NCBI GenBank assembly: GCA_023974075.1
Contig: CM043799.1
Span: 6,290,585-6,354,584, forward strand
DNA: 64,000 nucleotides
Source of the DNA: Chaenocephalus aceratus
Taxonomy: Eukaryota; Chordata; Actinopteri; Perciformes; Channichthyidae
Direction: 5' to 3'
The translations under genes and the position numbers were made by a program. The notes under the pieces were generated by a model. The model had not been told where the DNA came from. It did no database searches and worked only from the letters and a program-made list of their open reading frames with translations. Shown in pieces: positions 35,644 through 46,577 of this stretch. Position 1 is the first letter of the stretch, and each line of letters starts with the position of its first letter.

Positions 35644-36448
35644 TACACGGCCATATACTAAACACACTACAGAGCCCATTCCGTGTCCTGTTAGTGTTTA
35701 CTTCCTCTCTGTCTTCTTCTGGTGATTTATCTGACGTCCAGCGCTCCGTCTTTTAACCTATTTTCCTTTCTCTTTCCTGATCCTCCTTAGCAACCTTCAT
35801 TATAGTCCTTGACACTGGTCTGTACTGTACTGTATTAACAACGTGTCATATGTTAAGCATTTACAATCAGAATCGAGTATTCAACTAAGCCGTGTAATAC
35901 AAGTTGTTAGTAGCCTTAAGGGCCTACACAGTTATGCTATACCACATTGCCCTTCACTGGATGTATAATGAGCTGAACTAAACAATATTTCAGCATTTAA
36001 AATACCTAGCCATTCTTTTGCAGTTATTTTGGTGAAAGTAACTAAAAAGTAGTGTAACTCATTACATTTCAGAGACAGTAATATTGTAATGTAACTTATT
36101 ACTTTCAAAAGACAGTAATATGTAATATATTACATTTTGGAAGTAACTTGCCCAACACTGGACATTAAGGGGGTAAAAACGCAAACCCCGGCAATTTCTA
36201 CTGGAACCTCCGCCATGGAGCATCGGCACTTTCGGCAGGTTATTCTCATGCTGCTGTTAATCTGGAGATCAACAGACACTAGCGGCCCGCGCATATGATT
36301 ATATAATCAGACAACGTCCGTTAAAAAACATTATAACACATAGGCTATAATGAGAGACGCTCTGCAGTAAGGAGGGACGTTTCACCGACGACAGGTGTTC
36401 TTAATTGTTAAATTAATCAGAATTTTGACTTTACACAACACTGTTCAA

Positions 36449-37653
36449 CAGTGACGTGCACAGGTACGGGCTAATGTTGCCCGGGCAACAGCCCGTTTGC
36501 CATTTTTGTCCGACCTGCCCCTCTGGAGCAAGCGAGAGTTTTTTTTGTTTTCTAGTGTGACCGAATCAACATGATAAGCCCACAATTAGTATTGTAGCGT
36601 CTCACTGCGATAAAAACACAACTAGTCAGCGCTTTCATCTGCCTCCAGTCACGTGACTTTGTTTACAATCTGACAGCTGGAAGCAAAGGCAAGCCCTCCG
36701 AGTCCGGCCTCATATGGCTATGGTGATCACACCAAATGGCGTTAGAGTATAGGGGACAAACCAGGGGATTATTTACAACAACAAAAAAACTAAATATAGC
36801 CTATTTGTTGTTATTGTGCTTCGGTCTTTCTGTGTCTTTTCATCTGCTCTGTGAACTCCCTCAACGGGGCCGCACACTCTCTTTTCTTGATTGCCCTCTC
36901 TCAGAGAACACTTCACTGTCCTGCTTCGTTGTAGGATTTCTGCCATGTTTCTACTTTAGTTTGACCATCTCTGTTATTAGGTTATGGAATTCTAAATAAA
37001 TAAGTAATGAAATACCTTACCGTTACTACGCTCATAAAGAATTATAAGAATAATGCGTATTGAACTGGTTTAATTAATTCGTGATTTTATTTAAGGTATT
37101 TAGTTAGAAGCCCTATTTTATCAGCAGCTATGTCTGCCGAGCAGTTACAATGGTCAAACCCCATTTTTCATTAATAGTTACTAACATTAGATATTTTAAT
37201 CAGAGCAAAAAATGTGCCTGAATAACGAATTTAGCAGTTGGACATGAAAGTCAACTGATTGTCACTTGCAATGACAGTGTTGTGCTTTTATTACATCACA
37301 TTACATTACATGTCATTTGTTAGACACTTTTATCCAAAGTGACATTCAGTACTGTGGACAATCCCCACAGGAGCAATTTGGGGTGAAGTGTCACCAGAGA
37401 AACAACGACATGCTGACTGCAGTGGGACTTTTGTATTGTATTGTAGCCTTTATTTAACCAGGTGAAAATCCCATTGAGATCAACGATCTCTTTTTCAAGG
37501 GAGACCTGCAGCAGATTTGAAGTCCAGCACACTACCCACTGAGCCACAGCCACCCCATTTTATATCATGAACCTTTTACATTAAAAACAAGGGGGGGAGG
37601 CCCTTTTTCCGGTTTAGAGCAATAGCCCATCCAGATGTCTGTGCACGTCCCTG
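36449..37653. mobile_element. hAT element, CAGTGACGTGCACAG ends
   Basis: The ends CAGTGACGTGCACAG and (reverse-complemented) CAGGGACGTGCACAG are flanked by CTGTTCAA at 36441-36448 and 37654-37661. It contains a SINE (37432-37556) and a TGTCATTTGTTAGACACTTT repeat fragment near 37310. No transposase is recognised. Confidence 0.85.
37432..37556 (-). mobile_element. tRNA-derived SINE with LINE-like tail
   Basis: On the minus strand it starts GGTGGCTGTGGCTCAGTGGG, containing an A-box-like TGGCTCAGTGGG of the RNA polymerase III promoter. It then runs into GGTCTCCCTTGAAAAAGAGA and ends TTAAATAAAGG. The same tail without the tRNA head occurs near 6480 and 15060 and in LINE 3' ends, so the SINE probably borrows a LINE's reverse transcriptase through that tail. 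Confidence 0.65.
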
Positions 37654-37662
37654 CTGTTCAAC

Positions 37663-38139
37663 CATACTTGCCAGCCTCGAGACCTCAGAAATCGGGAGCA
37701 TTTCCAAAAACACCACGGAGAGGGTGCTAGTGGTTCGGCGGAGCTGTATTAGATTAACATTACCGTGCTTATTGTAGTTGTAAGTGCACTGCCTTGCTGC
37801 CTGTAGCACCATCCTTGATGGAGCATGTGTGGGCTGGACCTGTATTTTAGGAAAGGAGTGAGCAGAGGGTCGAGTTGTCGATTCTTGTTCTGTTTTCTGT
37901 GACTTCATCTGCCTCACCCTCTCAGACCTTCAGTTGCGCGCGCTACTAAAGAGACGCGCTACCATGGAAACCAAACAATGGTGTAACTGTATTAAAGTCC
38001 GAGTGAAAACAGTCGATAGTAAATCTGATTTTGTCAGAAATCTGGAGAAATGCGGGAGACATATGACCCCGGGAGGAAACCGGGAGAGGGCAGTGAAATC
38101 GGGAGTCTCCCGCAAAAATCGGGAGGGTTGGCAAGTATG
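37663..38139. mobile_element. Short hAT-like element abutting the previous one
   Basis: The ends CATACTTGCCAGCCTCGAG and (reverse-complemented) CATACTTGCCAACCCTCCC are flanked by TGTTCAAC (37655-37662) and TGTTCAAT (38140-38147). The interior has CCCGATTTTTGCGGGAG-type motifs at the right. It is non-coding, 477 bp. Confidence 0.75.
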
Positions 38140-38455
38140 TGTTCAATACTTCATTCTGCTTCACTCTTTAACTGAACAACCGCGGATGTCTTGAAAGACT
38201 CTTTCGCTAAAGATTTTGAGACACGTAAATACTACGCTTCATATGTTTTGGTGCGGACTGCGTTCACACCAGCAATGAACCGCCCCAGAGTTCGCAAGCG
38301 CTCCGAGACCACCTATTTTAGCGGACCAGAGTCCGGTTGTTTAGTTCACTTAAGAGGTCTCAGATTGTGTTCACACCGACCCAAATGAACCGCACCAAGC
38401 GGCTAAACGCACCAGGGTTCGATTCAACCGGACTATACAAGGCAGGTGTGAACGC

Positions 38456-38937
38456 ACCCTTAATCACCTACTGGTAAGAAAAGAACAAATACGTGCTTAA
38501 ACCAAAGTTGTGTTATTTATTAAATAGTTATACACAGCAAAGGTGCCAGTGTTATATTTTCAGTGTTAGTGTTAATCAGCAGGGTTCAGTGTTATTTTAA
38601 CACTTAATTGAGTCAAGCTCTCACTCAGAGAGTTTTTTCCTGAAAGTGTTGGTGCACATTTTGGTCGTTGTGAGGACTCTCACACGCGGAGTGTTGAATT
38701 GACCACACCCCTCAATTGCTGGCAAAGGAGCTGCCATCCAAGACCTTCGACAGCCATTTTTCTAAACGAAGCAGAAAGTTTCACTCGATTAAAATTAATG
38801 TTTTGCGGTTGATGTAAGCATGAATAATGTCTGTAAATTGTAATTATTTTACTTAATATGTATATCTTGTATCTGTAACTTTTTAATCCAATTTGAAATA
38901 GTTATTATGTCGAATTTGATTATTACAACTATACTGT
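38456..38937. other. Unassigned repeat-like stretch
   Basis: Contains CAGTGTTA and AACACTTA motifs (38560-38720) that look repetitive. No gene. Confidence 0.4.
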
Positions 38938-38968
38938 AGGGATGGGAATTTGAAAGCAAATGTATATT

Positions 38969-39390
38969 TGTGATGCCCCTGTGGGTCCATCAGTAGAGAG
39001 GGTGTGGCTGTTCTGTCTGTGCTGCATTGGTTCAGTGATTGCATTGATTACAGTAACTCAGGGCACCTGGGTCTGGTGTCCTGCAGCTATTTGAAGCATC
39101 TCTGCTCCTGTCTGTTCTTGTTCTGCTTCTCCCTGCAGCACCCCGGTTTTGTTGAGTATACTATGAGTTTCTTCAGCTGCTTTACTTTGTGCACTTCAAC
39201 ACTCTCACACACATACATGTCCATACAATCCTCACCCTGCATTTAGATTACTGATACCACTGACATCCACACCTCATACTTTACTGGTTTTGACTTGATT
39301 TGATTTGTTTGTCCTAAATAAACATATTTTGTTAACCGTCAACATGGTGTGTCTCCTTTTTGTTGTGGCCTTTTGAGCCAGGTCATAACA
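38969..39390 (+). mobile_element. Solo LTR with 5-bp duplication
   Basis: It begins TGTGATGCCCCTGTGG and ends GGTCATAACA. ATATT is at 38964-38968 and 39391-39395. AATAAA lies near 39317, about 73 bases before the end. The length of 422 bp fits a gypsy-type LTR. It interrupts a TAGGGATGGG hAT-like sequence that starts near 38937. Confidence 0.75.
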
Positions 39391-39435
39391 ATATTCGACC
39401 CCCCAAAAAACGGTTAACCAGTTAACCGAAATGTA

Positions 39436-40518
39436 CAGTGGCGTTTCTATATGTACAAAAGTGGTGGGGCACAAAAAACTCAGATGTCTATATATAAGCT
39501 TCTGCAGAGAGGTTCATGGCTGGTGAGGCACTGGCACTGACTCTTCAGGTTTACAAATATATTAAATCAAAATATAATATTATTTTCAAAAGCCTCTTTT
39601 GTCTGATGCTTCAATTACTTTTAAACAGACAGTTCAACAGAAGGATACCCAAAAAAATGTAATTTTATCATTTAAATATTGAATTGTTCTCTCTTAGTAA
39701 GATCCCATTTTCAATAAAATTGCAGTCTTACCTTGACTTGAAGATTAAGTCCATTTGCCTATCCTTCTGGACAAAAATCTCTATTACTTTTTTGTAAAAG
39801 TCCTCCTTATCTTCTTGTAGTTTCAAAAGTCTATCATACATCTAATCTAATCAATAGATTTTTGATTCGAAAATGATAAAAGTAGGGTAGACATGTGGAT
39901 ATTATCCGGCTGAACAAAACGTACATTTAACAGCTACGTTTCCCACAGATCTTATTTTGAGCTATTTTCTAAAATCCTATGGAGAAATCTCGTTGCTTTT
40001 TTGTGGAGGGAAGCCATGCGCGGCTTACTTCCGGGTTTTAGGACGCCTCACTGCAGCTCTCTCTCCTCCTCTTCACACACCACACTTTTCGCGGCACACG
40101 TATTTACAGCCAATCAGCTCTGAATGATGTGAGATGACGTATGGTGGGGATGGCAGCACTTTGCCCCTATGGTCATTATTTTTTGCCACACACATTAAAT
40201 AGGAAAATACTCTGAGCATGCGCAGTGTAGTCTTTGCAGTCACCGTTCACTTAGACAGTCAGAGGGAGGGGCAGGATCAGGTTTTGTCCCACATGGCTCT
40301 AAACAGCTCAATAGGCACACACTGTAGACACTAATTAGAAGAACACATACTAAAACAGCAATGTACAGACGAATCAGATGATTAAACATGATCTTAAAAT
40401 ATATTTTATATATTTTTTAATTAATTGTTTGCATTTTGTTGTAATCATTATTTTAATACTTTCTGCTGACACTAGGTGGGGCTGTGCCCCACCTGCCCCT
40501 AATGACCAGTCGCCACTG
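39436..40518. mobile_element. hAT element, CAGTGGCG ends
   Basis: The ends CAGTGGCGTTTCTA and (reverse-complemented) CAGTGGCGACTGG are flanked by GAAATGTA at 39428-39435 and 40519-40526. The interior is non-coding. A CTAGGTGGGGCTGTGCCCC motif lies near the right end. Confidence 0.85.
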
Positions 40519-40684
40519 GAAATGTAGATATCCTATAAAAAACATTTCATTTTTTTTCTTCATTTTTTTTCAATAATTTTTGGAAATGAATACATACATG
40601 TTCAAATAAGTGTAGAAACCAAGTCGTATTTGTCAAATGTATTGAACTGGTGATCACAGTTTGACAGCTATAGGCCTACAGCTT

Positions 40685-40770
40685 TCATGTGCGGAGGCGA
40701 TTCACAATCAGCCCAGCTGTAGAGAAGACCCTCTCAGCTGGAACGGAGGTTGTGGGTATAGCAAGGTATA
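40685..40770 (-). pseudogene. hAT transposase C-terminal (hATC dimerisation) fragment
   Basis: The minus strand reads SVPAERVFSTAGLIVNRLRT followed by TGA. This is the hallmark of the hAT family C-terminal dimerisation domain ('S-x-x-x-E-R-x-F-S-x-A-G-x-x-x-x-x-x-R'). The rest of the protein is not recoverable here. It probably belongs to the TAGGGATGGG hAT that starts near 38937 and was split by the solo LTR and the CAGTGGCG element. Confidence 0.8.
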
Positions 40771-40858
40771 GCATGTATATATAAGTTTAATTTGGCATAG
40801 GTTGCACTCACTAACCTGGTCGAAATATTTCCACGAAATGTACAGCGTAACCTGGGAC

Positions 40859-42142
40859 CAGGGCCGGCCCGTTGCACTGGCATTATAGATGTTCGCCTAG
40901 GGCGCCAGATCTGTGGAGGCGCTGCGCTGGCAGCTCTGGGAGGAAAAAAAAACGTTTTGACCGTTGGTGCTCATCCTAATGTTCGGCCTTGATGTAACAA
41001 CATTCATAATTAAGTAAATGTAACACCCTTTTCATCCCGGTTACACTTTTCATTTGCCCTGTACGATGGGCGCTGCAAGTGATGAAAATGGGGGATGTTG
41101 GCTTATCTGGCACCCGCAGCTCACAGCCAAAGTGCGAGTGAGCGTGGGAGCGAGCGAGGGAGAAAGGGACCGGTACGCGCTGTTGTTATTAGCATCTGGT
41201 GCTAGCTGCTCTAACGGAAGAAGAAGATGTTTCTACAATGATGTGGAGGGAGAGTCCTCTCCAGTCAGACTGAGAGGCTGATAACTTCAGCTCAGTGAGG
41301 TAAAGGACTCTGAGTGTTTAGATCAGGGATCACCAACTACATGTGTCCAAGGGCCGAAATGTAACCAATAGACACTATCGCGGGCCAGCGATTTTTATAT
41401 AGCCCAGAATTTTATAAATAGTATTCAGATTACTTTTGGAATACTTTCTTTTTCCATAACAGATGGGTATGTTTTGGTGAACAGGAGACCCTTATTTTAC
41501 TGTTTTCATGGCTTATCAAGAACTCAAACACAACATCTTGGTGACAGCTCTCTTATCTGCACCACACATAAAAAACATCACCCGGACTGCATTCTTTGTA
41601 CTGTCTTAAAACCTTTCCTTGGAATATGTTATGAATTGTAAGGTGTCCTTAAATAGAATGAATCATCATTATTATTATTATCTGAAACGATGTAATAACT
41701 TTTAAAACTTGTTCCAGTCACTTGCCCCATGCATTCAGCAGCAGCAGGCCATTCACTTTGATTTGATCCCGTTATGAAATGTCATCATTTCGACAATAAA
41801 GAAATGCTACATAAACGTTATCTTGCACATTTTATCTAACCATCTCCGTTTCTAACTTTCAATATATTTTAAAAGAGATCTCTCTCTCTCATCTGCGTGC
41901 GGGGTGGGCGGGGCCTCACAGACACGCTGCATCTCTCTCGCTCACAGACATGCTGCAGCGCCGTGCAGTGTGCACATAGTTCTGCCGGTAATGAATATTA
42001 CATTTTGAGAGGAAACTTTTCCACCAATAATTCCAATAAGTATTCCAAAATGTATTCACTTCAGGTTTACGAAAGTAACTGCAATCAGATTACTCGTTTT
42101 TCAAATGTAACGCCAGCTGAATACAGTTAGTGTACTTGATTT
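40859..42142. other. hAT terminal sequences without genes
   Basis: CAGGGCCGGCCCGTTGCACT at 40859 looks like a hAT left end and is a plausible terminus for the TTF-hAT transposase gene to the right. A second hAT-type end, CAGGGATCACCAACTACATG, starts at 41328. A stretch at 41180-41220 resembles part of the TAGGGCTGTCA hAT family in reverse. No right-hand partners are found. Confidence 0.45.
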
Positions 42143-42546
42143 TTGTATTCTGATTACGATTACCAGGTAGGCCAGAGGGTGTGGCTTTCCACTCAGAACA
42201 TTCCCCTTCAGGTGGAGTCTAAAAAGTTAGCACCCAGGTTTATTGGACCCTTCGAGATTGTCAAGGTCATTAACCCCGCAGCAGTTCGACTGAGTTTGCC
42301 CCGGAACATGAAGATCCATCCCACCTTCCACGTTTCCAGGATTAAACCTGTCCGGGAGAGTCCTATGATTCCCGCCGCCCCTCCACCACCACCCCCTAGG
42401 ATGATCGATGGGGGCCCTACTTACACCCTTCGTCGTCTACTCCGTTCCCGTCGCAGAGGAAGAGGGGTTCAATATTTGGTGGACTGGGAGGGCTATGGTC
42501 CCGAGGAAAGGCAGTGGATTCCTGCTCGTCATATCCTCAACCCTTA
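42143..42546 (+). pseudogene. Ty3/gypsy chromovirus: integrase C-terminus plus chromodomain
   Basis: An open frame of 134 codons with no ATG of its own family begins inside the integrase tail: [10 protein letters not shown], then [14 protein letters not shown] (GPF/Y motif) and [12 protein letters not shown], followed by a proline-rich linker. It ends with a chromodomain ([19 protein letters not shown]), stop at 42546. In chromoviruses this end of integrase steers insertion by binding modified histone H3. Everything upstream (gag, protease, reverse transcriptase, integrase core) is missing: the sequence switches abruptly at about 42155. The 3' LTR follows at 42889. Confidence 0.88.
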
Positions 42547-42804
42547 ACTCATCCGAGACTTCCACCTGCGTTACCCGGAGCAGCCTTCTAGGACCCACGC
42601 TCAACCAGGCGTTAAGCCAGGGGGCACTCGTCCGCTACAGACCAGAGGCTTCGTCGAGGGAGAGGGGGAAGCGTCATCAGTCGAGGAGGACGAGGATCTC
42701 CAGGAGGGAGAAACCGAGAGAGCATTCTCAGATGAGTATTAGCCTTTCCCCATACCTCCACCTTCCACCCTTTGTCTGTAGGGTTTTTGTCTATTCTTCT
42801 TAGA

Positions 42805-42835
<31 letters not shown>

Positions 42836-42888
42836 CTCTCCTAGAAATTTTCTTAGACGTCAGGAGCCGTCCATTAAGGGGGGGGTTC
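42547..42888 (+). other. Gypsy 3' untranslated region and polypurine tract
   Basis: Continues from the pol stop to TTAAGGGGGGGG at about 42875-42885, a purine tract directly before the LTR. A (TA)n run lies at about 42803-42828. Confidence 0.7.
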
Positions 42889-43319
42889 TGTCACAGTTTG
42901 CTTTCTCACTCACCTATTTTCTGCATTCACTTTCCTTAGTCACCTGGTAGTCACACCCTGTCTCTCTCTCACTCTGTTGCACTCATCAGCTCCATTAGTA
43001 TTTAGGCCCACTTCACTTCCACCTCAGTGCCAGATTGTACTTTGCAGCATGCCAGTCTTTCCCGCATTACCCTTCAGATTGCTCTCCCGGTTTCGACCCT
43101 GCCTGTCCCTGACCAGCCTGCCTCGCCTGCTTCCTGACCCGCTCTGTACCTGCGACTCCCGTCCTGCTTTCTCCTGGAACCCTCGCCTGTCCCCGACCAG
43201 CCCTTTGCCTACTATCTGCCGTTTTGTCTCCTACCAGCCTATTGCCTTCAATAAAGCTGGTTACCGACTATCCCTGGTTTCCCGTGTTCTGCATTTTGGT
43301 CCTCAGCTCGTTTGTGACA
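42889..43319 (+). repeat. 3' LTR of the gypsy chromovirus
   Basis: It starts TGTCACAGTTTGC and ends TTTGTGACA, with short inverted ends TGTCACA/TGTGACA. An AATAAAG signal is at about 43249. There is no 5' LTR in the window. Confidence 0.85.
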
Positions 43320-45418
43320 TGCTTAAGTCTTGAAGGGCAGACTGGGGAAGAGCACTGGTGCAGAGCTGAGGGAAGTTTCTGGGATCCAAACATGCCAAGT
43401 CAGCATATAGATTGCCGTGTGTTAAACAGCGCCTATGAATGGCTTCAATTGCTGTGTCCATGATCCGGTTATGTACATTCACCTCATAGGATTTTTCTGC
43501 ATCATCCAGGGTCTCATCCTGAGCCATCTCTCCAGGCAAGACTTTCTTCATCCTCCTCCTCTTTTGTGGCAGTGTGGCCTCCACTTCAATGTCCGTGTCA
43601 TCTCTCTCTTGGATTTCTGTGTTTGTCCAGTTGACAAATGTGTCTGCTGCTTTTTTTACAGATTCAAAATCTCTTCCCAAGCTTTTCAGCGTATCCTGTG
43701 TCGATGCCACCATTCTGTGAGCTGAGAGGATGTCCAATCCTGCCGTCTGAAGGTATTTAGACAATGGAGAGGTATGTTCAAATATGCGGAGGAAGATTTG
43801 AGCCGTCAAGATCGTCTCATACTTGAGCAATGACTCTGCATATCCTCTGGCCATGACACGGATACATGGTTTCACTGTTGCCTGTTTCTGTATAGCTGAT
43901 AATGTCAACAGCACATCAATGTACAGACCATCTTCCGGTTTTCCAAAGGAGCCAAACACCTTCTTCAGGGGCTCATGCTTGGCCCACCAGCGTGTCTCGC
44001 CAATAGGAGCAAGGCGTCTACGTCTCTTGTTTCGGCCTGACTCTTCCCACACATTCATCCTTTTATATGACTCTTTGATGAATACCGCAATGCCATTGAG
44101 GAGCGCAAACAGGGACCCACTCTCAATAACAATCTGGGTTGTGTTTGCAAGCACCAGATTTAGTACATGTGCATAGCACCATACATGCACCTGGTTTCGA
44201 GATTGTGCAGACAACAGTGAGGAGAATCCTTTGTATTGGCCTTGCATGTTTGATGCCCCATCAGTCGCATTTCCAATGCACATGGTCTTGCTGAGGCCCA
44301 TTTTGTCCAGAACTTCTGACAGCATGTTGACAAAGGCCTGTCCAGTGGATGAACTGCACTTCAGCACTGCAACAAGCCTCTCATGAACAACATCAGTAAC
44401 ATACCTCATAATTATAGAGCATTGATCCTGAGAGGTGATGTCCTGCGTTGTGTCCAGCTGCACTGAAAACATTCCTGCTTTCTTGATATCACTGGAGATG
44501 TTTTCTTGAATCAGATGGTGAATTGCATCTATCACTGAGTTGACTGTGGTTTTGGAGAGTAAAGTTACAAGGGAGCCTCTGCCTCTCGTGCCACTAGACA
44601 AATGCAACTTTTTGCTGTTCTCAATGCAGCTGTCCAGGTGCTCTTTTAAACAGAAATCATACTTCCCCAGTAGAAGTATGAGTTCCAAGAAATTACCATG
44701 ATCAATTGTGTGGTCTTCCAGAGTATATATGCCTCCTGTATGCAAGCCCCCTCTTCCCAAGAACCTTGATGACATCTATGATGCACTCCAAAACCTGCCG
44801 TCTCTTTCTGACCTGCTCTCTGTGCGCCGACATCTGACTGCCACCAAACACACTGCTGATATCAGCACTGGCGGATTTCAAGAGAGCACAGTTTCTGTGT
44901 GCACTGCTTCTCTCATGCTCCTCTGTGCGCTGGTGTATATGCCTCCAATCTGACATTCCACTGATGAACAGACTGCTATCAGTTCTCTTACCGAATGCCA
45001 TGCAGATGAAACAATACAGCATGTGACGCTCTGCACAGTACATCAGCCACCTTCTACTGGTGCCGTCTCTGCTACAGAACACTTTCTGCACCACTGGATT
45101 GCTACTTTTTTGCTGAGGATGGTAATTTAAAAATGACTGGAGATTTTTATGATCAGGTTGTGAAAAAAAATCTGTTATTTGACTGACACACTCATAGCTC
45201 TCAACAGCTGTTTCCCTCTCAGGTGATCCTGTCTTTGGGCTGACACACTCCTCACTCTCTTCAGCCTTTTCCCTCTCAGGTGATCCTGTCTTTGGGCTGA
45301 CATACTCCTCACTCTCTACAGCCTTTTCCCTCTCAGGTGGTGCAGTCTTTGGGCTGCCTGAATTGGTCTGGCTCTCTCCCTGAACTGACCAGCTGGACTT
45401 GCCCTGAACCTGTCTGGG
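43320..45418 (-). pseudogene. TTF-finger hAT transposase (ZMYM1-like), frameshifted and 3'-truncated
   Basis: The minus-strand exon starts at 45418 after an acceptor (TTTCCCTATGTCCAG). It encodes a variable N-region with three 19-residue repeats, then the TTF zinc-finger region (YCAERHMLYCFICMAFG...SDWRH...HERSSAHRNC). A one-base frameshift near 44720-44740 follows, and then about 475 codons of hAT catalytic domain: FSVQLDTTQD with the likely first Asp, GNATDGASNM, VWCYAHVLNLVL, GETRWWAKHEPL. The frame runs into the gypsy LTR at 43319, so the C-terminal part with the last acidic residue and hATC dimerisation domain is lost. These proteins resemble vertebrate ZMYM1-like genes derived from hATs. 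Except for the frameshift the domain is intact, so decay is recent or the shift is an assembly error. Confidence 0.88.
45184..45355 (-). repeat. Three 57-bp in-frame coding repeats in the TTF-hAT N-region
   Basis: Starts at 45222, 45279 and 45336 are exactly 57 bases apart and encode variants of SPKTGSPEREKAEESEECV. The reading frame is kept across all copies. Confidence 0.85.
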
Positions 45419-45976
45419 CTGGACATAGGGAAATAATTTATCATTGGATGGGGAAATAACTCAAAACCACAGAATAATGTACAAGATAAAAGATTAGTTC
45501 ATATTGAACGAAACGTTCACGAGCGTAACAACACTAGTGGCTTTGCCATGTTTTCATTATGACACTTACTAGTGTTTTCCAATGCAAAAAAGTCAGATCT
45601 TTGTGACAATACCTGAAAATGCTAAAGACAGCACTATACACAGCCATTTGAAAACTACAGTAAAAGTAACACATTTACACAGAAATTAAAGTTACACACA
45701 AATTATGAAATAGTTATCACCTCAGTAAACAATAAATGAATTGAAAGATTACAATAAATTCAATGGCAAATATTGCAAATTAAACCAATTATTTCCTATA
45801 GGTTTACTTGTATTTTGTGCTAAAATTCTAAGTATCTCATCTGTATTTACAATACAGCTTGATTCTGCATCTCTACTTACAGCTCGTTGGTCCATGTGAA
45901 CATTTATTGTTGCTATGGCAACAAGAGACCGCTGACGATAGCAGCTCTTAGCTAGCCTAGCTAAATCATCTGAACA
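45419..45976. other. Intron sequence of the TTF-hAT gene (inferred)
   Basis: AT-rich, no coding signal. It lies between the acceptor at 45418 and the hAT copy that starts at 45985. Confidence 0.5.
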
Positions 45977-46280
45977 ATAATAACTAGGGCTGTTAGTCGA
46001 TTAAAATATTTAATCGCGATTAATCGCATGATTGTCCATAGTTAATCGCAAATTAATCGCACATTTTTTATCTGTTCTAAATGTACCTTAGAGGAATATT
46101 TTTTAAGTTTGTAATACTCTGATCAACATATGAGTGGACAAATATGCTTTATGCAAATGTTTATTATTATTTGAACAATGACAAATATTCTCATGAATAT
46201 TAAACACAACAACCTCTGAATTACACATATTCGCCTCAATTCAACCTGGAACCTCTCTCATTCAATAATACAATACAAAG

Positions 46281-46543
46281 TAAGTGTGTGTGTGTGTGTG
46301 TGTGTGGACTACCATTACTATACTTGTGGGGACCTACATATGTTTACATAGTCACGTGTGGGGACTCGCCTCCCTTATGGGGACAAATTGGAGGTCCCCA
46401 TGAGGGGAATCATTAATTTTAGGGTGAAAACTTGGTTAGGGTTAGGCATGTGTTGGTTATGGTTAAGGTTAGGATACGTCTCTAGGAAATGCATGTAAGT
46501 CAATGTAATGTCCCCTGAAGTGATGTATACATGGTGTGTGTGT

Positions 46544-46572
<29 letters not shown>
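46281..46572. repeat. GT microsatellites flanking a GGGGAC repeat segment
   Basis: (GT)n at about 46283-46305 and 46531-46573 enclose 46306-46530, which reads CTTGTGGGGACCTACAT ... GTCAATGTAATGTCCCC and is a common type of repeat in fish. It is absent from hAT copies 1 and 4. Confidence 0.75.

Positions 46573-46577
<5 letters not shown>

Larger units (their letters stand above)
30895..36160. mobile_element. hAT element (CAGTGTTGGG family) with several nested insertions
   Basis: Ends CAGTGTTGGGTGTAACAC and TTGCCCAACACTG. GACATTAA flanks it exactly at 30887-30894 and 36161-36168. The terminal regions alternate TTAC and GTAA (GTAATATATTAC). Nested inside are an LTR (31134-31792), a hAT (32028-33626), a retrovirus-type LTR ending at 34861 and a possible further element (34907-35643). 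No transposase is seen. Confidence 0.85.
30721..38455. mobile_element. Outermost MITE-like element of the 30-38 kb nest
   Basis: The left end GCATTCACACCTAATAGTCC and the right end reverse complement GCGTTCACACCTGCC...TATAGTCC look like one pair of inverted repeats. Between them lie three later insertions (30895-36160, 36449-37653 and 37663-38139). The remaining element would be about 0.8 kb, non-coding. No target duplication was confirmed. Confidence 0.45.

Noticed and set aside
41180..41330. Frame MGAASDENGGCWLIW... as a gene
   Set aside because: It overlaps sequence resembling a hAT repeat in reverse and lacks any domain.
42977..43333. 118-codon proline/serine-rich frame
   Set aside because: It lies wholly inside the gypsy LTR and is a chance frame.
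46306..46530. TGGGGACC/GGTCCCC segment as a regulatory element
   Set aside because: It is a common fish microsatellite-associated repeat and lies inside a transposon.
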